This document shows, one piece after another, positions 59,636-64,000 of a DNA stretch of 64,000 nucleotides (its first letter is position 1; each line of letters starts with the position of its first letter). Under the pieces are notes generated by a model. That model did no database searches. It saw only the letters and a program-made list of their open reading frames with translations, and was not told where the DNA came from. The stretch covers positions 248,001 to 312,000 of the forward strand of contig CAKQUV010000001.1 of NCBI GenBank assembly GCA_934277615.1, read 5' to 3'. Origin of the DNA: an uncultured Clostridia bacterium (GTDB lineage Bacteria; Bacillota; Clostridia; Christensenellales; CAG-917). The translations under genes and the position numbers were made by a program.

Positions 59636-60552
59636 GCGTTTACCTTATCGACGTAGTTGCATGCGTTGAAAGCCGCAATTGAGCCGTCGGAAGCAGCCGT
59701 TACGAGTTGGCGGATTTTCTTTGTGCGGCAATCGCCTGCGACAAAGATACCGTCGCAAGACGTGGTGCAGTTTTCGTCCGCTACGATGTAGCCTGCTTTG
59801 TCGATTTCGACAAGAGGAGCAAAGCACTCGTTGTGCGGCACTTGACCTATGCAGATAAAGGCGCATTTCGCGTCGACGATAACGTCTTTGTGCGTAACGG
59901 TATCCTCAAAGCGAAGTGCGGAAAGTTCGTCCTCGCCGATGAATTCTTTGAGGGAGAGATTGTGCGTGTACTTGACGTTGGGGCGAGCAAGCACGAGGTC
60001 GAGAAGGGCTTTGTCGCCAAAAAACTTGTCAAAGAGAGTGCAGATATGCACGCTCTTGCAATAACCGCTCAAAACAAGCGCATATTGAAGCGCAGTGTTG
60101 GCGTCGCCGATTACGCAAACGTCCTCGCCAGAGTAGAACGCGCCGTCGCAAAGCGCGCAATAACTTACGCCGTTGCCGACCAATTCTTCTTCTCGCTCTA
60201 CGCCTATACGACGAGGTTTTACGCCCGTTGCGATTATGATTGATTTACAGCGGTATGTGTTGTAATCGGTGGTTAATTCAAACCCATTCGGCACTTTAAC
60301 TGCCGATATTGCTTTTTCAAGCTCCACTTGTGCGCCCCATTCCACGATTTGCTCATAGAGTTTGTCCATAAGTTCCGCACCTGCGATTTTTTGGTAAGAG
60401 GGGAAGTTTTCCACTCTCGGGGAGTATGCGATTTGTCCTCCGAAACTGTCGCTTTCAAGCACGAGAACGGTTTTGCCTGCTCTCAGACAATTGAGTGCTG
60501 CGGTCATTCCTGCAGGGCCTGCGCCCACGATTATAACGTCAAATTCTTGCAT
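59632..60552 (-). CDS. Thioredoxin reductase-like flavoprotein (second copy)
   Basis: This 306-residue FAD enzyme has the N-terminal VIIVGAGPAGMTAALNCLRA motif, a CALCDGAFY redox pair and the closing GIFVAGDCRTKKIRQLV. The second nucleotide motif reads VIGDANTALQYALVL rather than GGGNSA, so the NAD(P)H site is altered. It lies 63 bp downstream of nrdD and overlaps the HAD gene. The glutaredoxin-like tail of NrdD is its probable redox partner, since no separate thioredoxin gene is nearby. I chose the ATG at 60552 because AAGAGGTACAAAA precedes it. It differs from the trxB at 16179-17069 in most of its sequence. Confidence 0.88.
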   Translation of the reverse strand: MQEFDVIIVGAGPAGMTAALNCLRAGKTVLVLESDSFGGQIAYSPRVENFPSYQKIAGAELMDKLYEQIVEWGAQVELEKAISAVKVPNGFELTTDYNTYRCKSIIIATGVKPRRIGVEREEELVGNGVSYCALCDGAFYSGEDVCVIGDANTALQYALVLSGYCKSVHICTLFDKFFGDKALLDLVLARPNVKYTHNLSLKEFIGEDELSALRFEDTVTHKDVIVDAKCAFICIGQVPHNECFAPLVEIDKAGYIVADENCTTSCDGIFVAGDCRTKKIRQLVTAASDGSIAAFNACNYVDKVNA

Positions 60553-60574
60553 TTTTGTACCTCTTATAAATAAA

Positions 60575-60604
60575 AAGCGGTATGGCGCATTGCCATACCG
60601 CCGT
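60575..60604 (-). terminator. Terminator hairpin between nrdD and trxB2
   Basis: On the minus strand GCGGTATGGC pairs with GCCATACCGC over AATGC, followed by TTTTTATTTATAA. It lies in the 63-bp gap after nrdD, so trxB2 must rely on read-through or its own start. Confidence 0.75.
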
Positions 60605-60615
60605 TTGGTCAATTC

Positions 60616-63036
60616 TTACTTTCTCGATTCGATATAGCCTTTGATTTTGCTTGCGTTGTCGTAAACGTCATAGCCGTTTCCGTTGGGAACGAGCAAGGTC
60701 GGGGCTTTCTTTACGCCGTATGCGAGAGTTGCGTCTTTGTTGTCCTCTGCGTCGATTACGGTGTATGCGACGCCTGCTTTATCGAGCATTGCTTTTGCCA
60801 TTTTGCAGTTGGGGCAAGTCTTGGTGGTGAAGATAAGCAAGCCCTCGTCCTCGCATTTTGCGCAGGCGCATTCTTGTTTGACGTCTTCCGCTTTGACTTC
60901 CGCCTTGTTCTCTTCGGCTGCGTTGTCGCACTTGAATTCCTCAACATGTTTTCCATGATATTGAGAAGTTGCGATGTCATAGACTTTGCGCTCTTTGAAC
61001 TCTGCGCGCTTGCCGTCGTTCCAGTTTTGAACAGGACGATAGTAACCCGTGATTCGGCTGTATACTTCCGTCTTTTTGCCGCAGATGGGGCAGGTGTATT
61101 GCTCGCCATCGAGATAGCCGTGTTCTTGGCAAATGGAGTAGGTCGGCGAGAGTGTGTAGTAGGGGAGTTTGTAGTTTTCCGCAATCTTTCTCACAAGGTT
61201 TGCAGCCGCTTGCCAACTGTCGAGTTTTTGACCGAGGAAAGCGTGGAATACCGTGCCCGACGTGTAGAGCGTTTGGAGTTCGTCCTGAATGTCGAGAGCG
61301 GTGAAGATATCGCTTGTGTAGCCGACGGGAAGGTGTGAACTGTTGGTGTAGTAGGGCACGTTGTCGGAGTTGCTTGCGCAGATGATATCGGGATATCTTT
61401 CTCTGTCGTGTTTTGCAAGACGGTAGGAGGTGGACTCTGCGGGAGTTGCCTCGAGGTTGTACAAATCGCCGTATTCCTCTTGGTAGTCGCTGAGTTTTTC
61501 ACGCATGAAGTTGAGCGTCTTTTTGGTGAATTCCTGAGCTTCTTTGTGCGTCATGTCTTTGCCAACCCACTTTGCGTTGAGGCAAGCCTCGTTCATGCCC
61601 ACAAGACCGATTGTGGAGAAGTGGTTGCCAAACGTGCCGAGGTATCTCTTGGTGTAGGGATACAAGCCCTCTTCAAGCAATTTGGTGATGACGTTTCTCT
61701 TGATTTTGAGCGAGCGTGCGGACACGTTCATCAAACGTTCGAGTTCTTTGAAATAATCTTCTTCCGTTTCGGAAATGTATGCGATTCTCGGCATGTTGAT
61801 TGTTACGACGCCGATAGAGCCCGTGGATTCGCCGCTGCCGAAGAAACCGCCTGATTTCTTGCGGAGCTCGCGGAGGTCAAGACGCAAACGGCAGCACATA
61901 CTGCGTACGTCGCTCGGCTCCATATCGCTGTTGATGTAGTTGGAGAAGTACGGAGTGCCGTATTTTGCCGTCATGGTGAAGAGCAAGCGGTTGTTTTCCG
62001 TATTGGACCAATCGAAGTCTCTGGTGATGGAATAGGTCGGAATAGGATATTGGAATCCTCTGCCGTTGGCGTCGCCCTCGATCATGATCTCGATAAACGC
62101 CTTGTTGACCATTGCCATTTCTTTTTCGCAATCCTTGTACTTGAAGTCCATCTCTTTGCCGCCGACAAGTGCCGGAAGCTCCGCCAAGTCGTTGGGAACC
62201 ACCCAGTCAAGCGTGATGTTGGTGAACGGCGCTTGCGTACCCCAGCGAGAGGGGGTGTTTACGCCGTAGATGAAGGATTGGATGCATTGTTTGACTTCTT
62301 TGTAGGAAAGATTGTCAACTTTTACGAACGGTGCAAGATAGGTGTCGAAAGAACTGAACGCTTGTGCGCCTGCCCATTCGTTTTGCATGATGCCGAGGAA
62401 GTTGACCATTTGGTTGCAAAGAGTGGAGAGGTGGCTTGCGGGAGATGACGTGATCTTGCCGGGAATGCCGCCGAGTCCTTCTTTGATGAGTTGTTTGAGC
62501 GACCAACCGGCGCAGTAGCCTGTGAGCATGGACAAATCGTGGATGTGGATTTGCGCTTCGCGGTGCGCCTTTGCGATTTCTTCGTCATAAATTTCGCTGA
62601 GCCAATAGTTTGCGGTAACCGCACCCGAGTTGGAAAGGATAAGTCCGCCTACGGAGTACGTAACGGTGGAGTTTTCCTTGACGCGCCAGTCGTTGATTTT
62701 GAGATAGTTGTTGACGGTGTTCTTGTAGTCGAGCATCGTGGAGTTCATCTCACGAAGTTTCTCGTGTTGCTTTCTATAAAGAATATAGGCTTTTGCAACT
62801 TCTACATAACCCGATTGAATGAGGACGACTTCTACGGAGTCCTGAATGTCCTCGACAGATACGACGTCGTTTTTTACTTTGTCGTTGAAGGTTGCCGTAA
62901 CGCGCAATGCGAGCATATCGATGATGTCGTCGCTGTAAGTTTTGCCGACGGCGTTGAATGCTTTTTCGATTGCGACCTTGATTTTGTTTAGATTGAACGG
63001 AACTACGCTCCCGTCTCTTTTTTTGATGTTCAACAT
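60616..63036 (-). CDS. nrdD: Anaerobic ribonucleoside-triphosphate reductase with fused glutaredoxin-like domain
   Basis: This 806-residue class III reductase makes deoxyribonucleotides under anoxia. The N-terminal ATP-cone (KKRDGSVVPFNLNKIKVAIE) is followed by the catalytic barrel (CCRLRLDLRELRKKSGGFFG, STGSIGVVTINMPR). Near the C-terminus are the zinc-binding cysteines (a CQEHG region and CPICGKK) and the glycyl-radical loop SRITGYYRP (Gly about 664). Unusually, a further ~75-residue thioredoxin/glutaredoxin-like domain follows, with a CPNC motif at 741-744 and the cis-Pro APTLLVP, joined by a Cys-rich linker. The ATG at 63036 has TTAGGAGGTTC upstream. The activase gene nrdG is not in the window. 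Two NrdR-like boxes lie upstream. Confidence 0.95.
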   Translation of the reverse strand: MLNIKKRDGSVVPFNLNKIKVAIEKAFNAVGKTYSDDIIDMLALRVTATFNDKVKNDVVSVEDIQDSVEVVLIQSGYVEVAKAYILYRKQHEKLREMNSTMLDYKNTVNNYLKINDWRVKENSTVTYSVGGLILSNSGAVTANYWLSEIYDEEIAKAHREAQIHIHDLSMLTGYCAGWSLKQLIKEGLGGIPGKITSSPASHLSTLCNQMVNFLGIMQNEWAGAQAFSSFDTYLAPFVKVDNLSYKEVKQCIQSFIYGVNTPSRWGTQAPFTNITLDWVVPNDLAELPALVGGKEMDFKYKDCEKEMAMVNKAFIEIMIEGDANGRGFQYPIPTYSITRDFDWSNTENNRLLFTMTAKYGTPYFSNYINSDMEPSDVRSMCCRLRLDLRELRKKSGGFFGSGESTGSIGVVTINMPRIAYISETEEDYFKELERLMNVSARSLKIKRNVITKLLEEGLYPYTKRYLGTFGNHFSTIGLVGMNEACLNAKWVGKDMTHKEAQEFTKKTLNFMREKLSDYQEEYGDLYNLEATPAESTSYRLAKHDRERYPDIICASNSDNVPYYTNSSHLPVGYTSDIFTALDIQDELQTLYTSGTVFHAFLGQKLDSWQAAANLVRKIAENYKLPYYTLSPTYSICQEHGYLDGEQYTCPICGKKTEVYSRITGYYRPVQNWNDGKRAEFKERKVYDIATSQYHGKHVEEFKCDNAAEENKAEVKAEDVKQECACAKCEDEGLLIFTTKTCPNCKMAKAMLDKAGVAYTVIDAEDNKDATLAYGVKKAPTLLVPNGNGYDVYDNASKIKGYIESRK

Positions 63037-63070
63037 AAAATTGAACCTCCTAAGGAAAATGTGCCCCTTT

Positions 63071-63098
63071 ATTATATCAAGCACGCGCAATATGTCAA
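63071..63098 (-). promoter_or_regulatory. Promoter of nrdD
   Basis: On the minus strand TTGACA (63098-63093), 16 bp, TATAAT (63076-63071). Confidence 0.8.
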
Positions 63099-63105
63099 GG
63101 CAAAA

Positions 63106-63153
63106 ACGCAAAATAAAGTGTGAAACATTTTTGCGAAACACTACATATTGTGT
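63106..63153. promoter_or_regulatory. Pair of NrdR-like boxes
   Basis: ACACTACATATTGTGT (63138-63153) is a near-perfect match to the NrdR box. ACGCAAAATAAAGTGT (63106-63121) is a weaker second box. The centres are 32 bp apart, three helical turns, the usual NrdR arrangement, just upstream of the nrdD -35. Confidence 0.7.
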
Positions 63154-63329
63154 TTTTGTCAAAAAATGGCACTTTTTGCAAATTATACTTTTCGTGTATC
63201 GAAAACGCGTGTTTTTGAGTATGTAAACGGGTAAGAGAAAATGCAACCTATATTCTAATTGATTGTTTTGAAAAACCGCCGAACACAAGATATTGTGGTT
63301 GAAAAGTTTTTATACATAAATACCTTAAA

Positions 63330-63850
63330 TACAATTACCCCCTCTTTCCGGACACGCCGGCATTTCTAAAAATAATCATTTAATGCAACTTTCCCCTTTC
63401 CTCATGTATTTTCCCTATCGCCGTTCTCCCTCTGCGCAATGCTTGAGGGAACCCACGGCGACCGCGTAGCGGGGGGCAACACGACGCGATTGACTTCGTA
63501 GCAATCGCTATTCCGTCGCTACGCTCCTTACGGCACGCGCATAGATAAGGACATTTTTCTCATTATGTCACTGCGCTTTGTGTGACTGCTTCGCAACAAC
63601 ACGTCACAGTCGCTTGTACTGCACCCACAAGGCTTCCACACACAAAAGACAAGCGAACGAAAGCGTGATATATAAGATGAAAGCGCAGTCTTTTGTGTGA
63701 AGGAAAAAGGAGCACCAAGGCAAAAAGCAAGCAATTGACACAAGTAACAATTGTGGCTAAAAGCCTTGTGTGTGACGCAAGCTCGACGCTCGGTGCGGTC
63801 GGCGCCCTGCGCCTCCAACTTCGAATAAACACATACCGCGTATAAGAACA
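63330..63850 (-). repeat. Family B dispersed repeat, copy B7 (reverse orientation)
   Basis: On the minus strand it shows GGTATGTGTTTATTCGAAGT, the nested CACACAAGGCT / AGCCTTGTGTG module shared with B5, a hairpin of the B1 type, the GCGATTG/CAATCGC module (63486-63508), CGTGGGTTCCCTCAAGC and ATGCCGGCGTGTCCGGAAAG. No gene is credible in 63154-63865. Confidence 0.7.
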
Positions 63851-63864
63851 CCTTCGAAAGAGTA

Positions 63865-63894
63865 TAAAAAAAGCACGCGTTGCGTGCTTTTTTC
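63865..63894. terminator. Terminator of the GtrA-like gene
   Basis: AAAAAAAGCACGC pairs with GCGTGCTTTTTT almost without a loop; works for the minus-strand gene ending at 63908. Confidence 0.8.
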
Positions 63895-63907
63895 ATATAA
63901 ATCAATA

Positions 63908-64000
63908 TTATTCTTCGACTTTTTGGGTTTTCTTTTCTCCCCAGTTGCGCATTACGAGGAACTTGTTGCCGAGGAAGCTCATAACGAGTGCCGTGATGCC
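63908..64000 (-). CDS. GtrA-like membrane protein, C-terminal end only
   Basis: Read on the minus strand, the last 93 bases give 30 codons and a TAA stop. The sequence GITALVMSFLGNKFLVMRNW then a short charged tail (EKKTQKVEE) matches the C-terminus of GtrA-family proteins, four-helix membrane proteins often involved in moving lipid-linked sugars. The start lies outside the window. The assignment rests on the conserved SFLGNKF-type ending only. Confidence 0.6.
   Translation of the reverse strand, partial: GITALVMSFLGNKFLVMRNWGEKKTQKVEE

Noticed and set aside
1..64000. tRNA, rRNA, tmRNA or SRP RNA genes
   Set aside because: I looked for T-arm GTTCGA contexts and other core motifs in the gaps and found none convincing; the gaps are filled by repeats.

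Overview
The window looks like chromosome of a strictly anaerobic, low-to-mid GC member of the Firmicutes/Bacillota, probably an uncultured gut Clostridia lineage. The reasons are: strong AGGAGG-type ribosome binding sites; textbook TTGACA/TATAAT promoters with 17-bp spacers; YidC as a lipoprotein; lipoboxes of the form LVAC; and anaerobe markers (FprA flavodiiron protein, class III ribonucleotide reductase NrdD, formate-THF ligase, type III glutamine synthetase). The taxonomic placement is inference; no rRNA gene is present to settle it.

Layout. 1-4.2 kb: end of a GH13 alpha-glucosidase, then fprA, uppP and ychF. 4.5-6.2 kb: argS. 7.1-13.4 kb: the conserved cluster rpmH-rnpA-yidD-yidC-jag-mnmE-mnmG, without dnaA, rsmG or parAB beside it. 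14.6-17.1 kb: glmM and a thioredoxin reductase. 17.2-21.5 kb: asnS-asnA-aspS, an asparagine/aspartate charging operon. 21.5-27.6 kb: two large lipoproteins flanking a fabG-type reductase. 28.4-31.2 kb: an M28-like membrane protein and a PfoR-like permease. 31.4-33.5 kb: a two-component system. 33.7-35.9 kb: a two-gene operon of a TIR-GNAT fusion and a tandem GNAT protein. 36.1-40.5 kb: a secreted membrane-anchored protein, a CDF transporter and a membrane metallophosphatase. 41.3-43.1 kb: HAD phosphatase, a lipoprotein and a small membrane protein. 43.3-46.4 kb: fhs-malQ. 47.5-50.7 kb: dapB, a small secreted protein and a split transketolase. 50.8-52.5 kb: an AT-rich islet with a hexapeptide acetyltransferase and a second TIR protein. 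52.6-57.8 kb: glnA (type III), purB, purA. 58-58.8 kb: an XRE regulator divergent from a 52-aa protein. 59-63 kb: nrdD (with a fused glutaredoxin-like domain), a second thioredoxin reductase and a YjjG-like phosphatase, with NrdR-like boxes upstream. The window ends in the last 30 codons of a GtrA-like protein.

Most striking are the gene-free gaps. They hold three families of dispersed repeats, called A (~110-150 bp), B (~300-700 bp) and C (~200 bp) here. Copies keep fixed sequence at internal-loop positions, while their paired arms differ between copies with the complement preserved. That pattern points to a conserved fold (RNA or folded single-stranded DNA) rather than conserved sequence. 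A copies tend to sit at gene 3' ends and C copies lie upstream of genes, twice abutting a promoter. One A copy lies just downstream of a near-perfect promoter with no gene behind it. These repeats and the TIR-GNAT operon are the best candidates for undescribed biology here.
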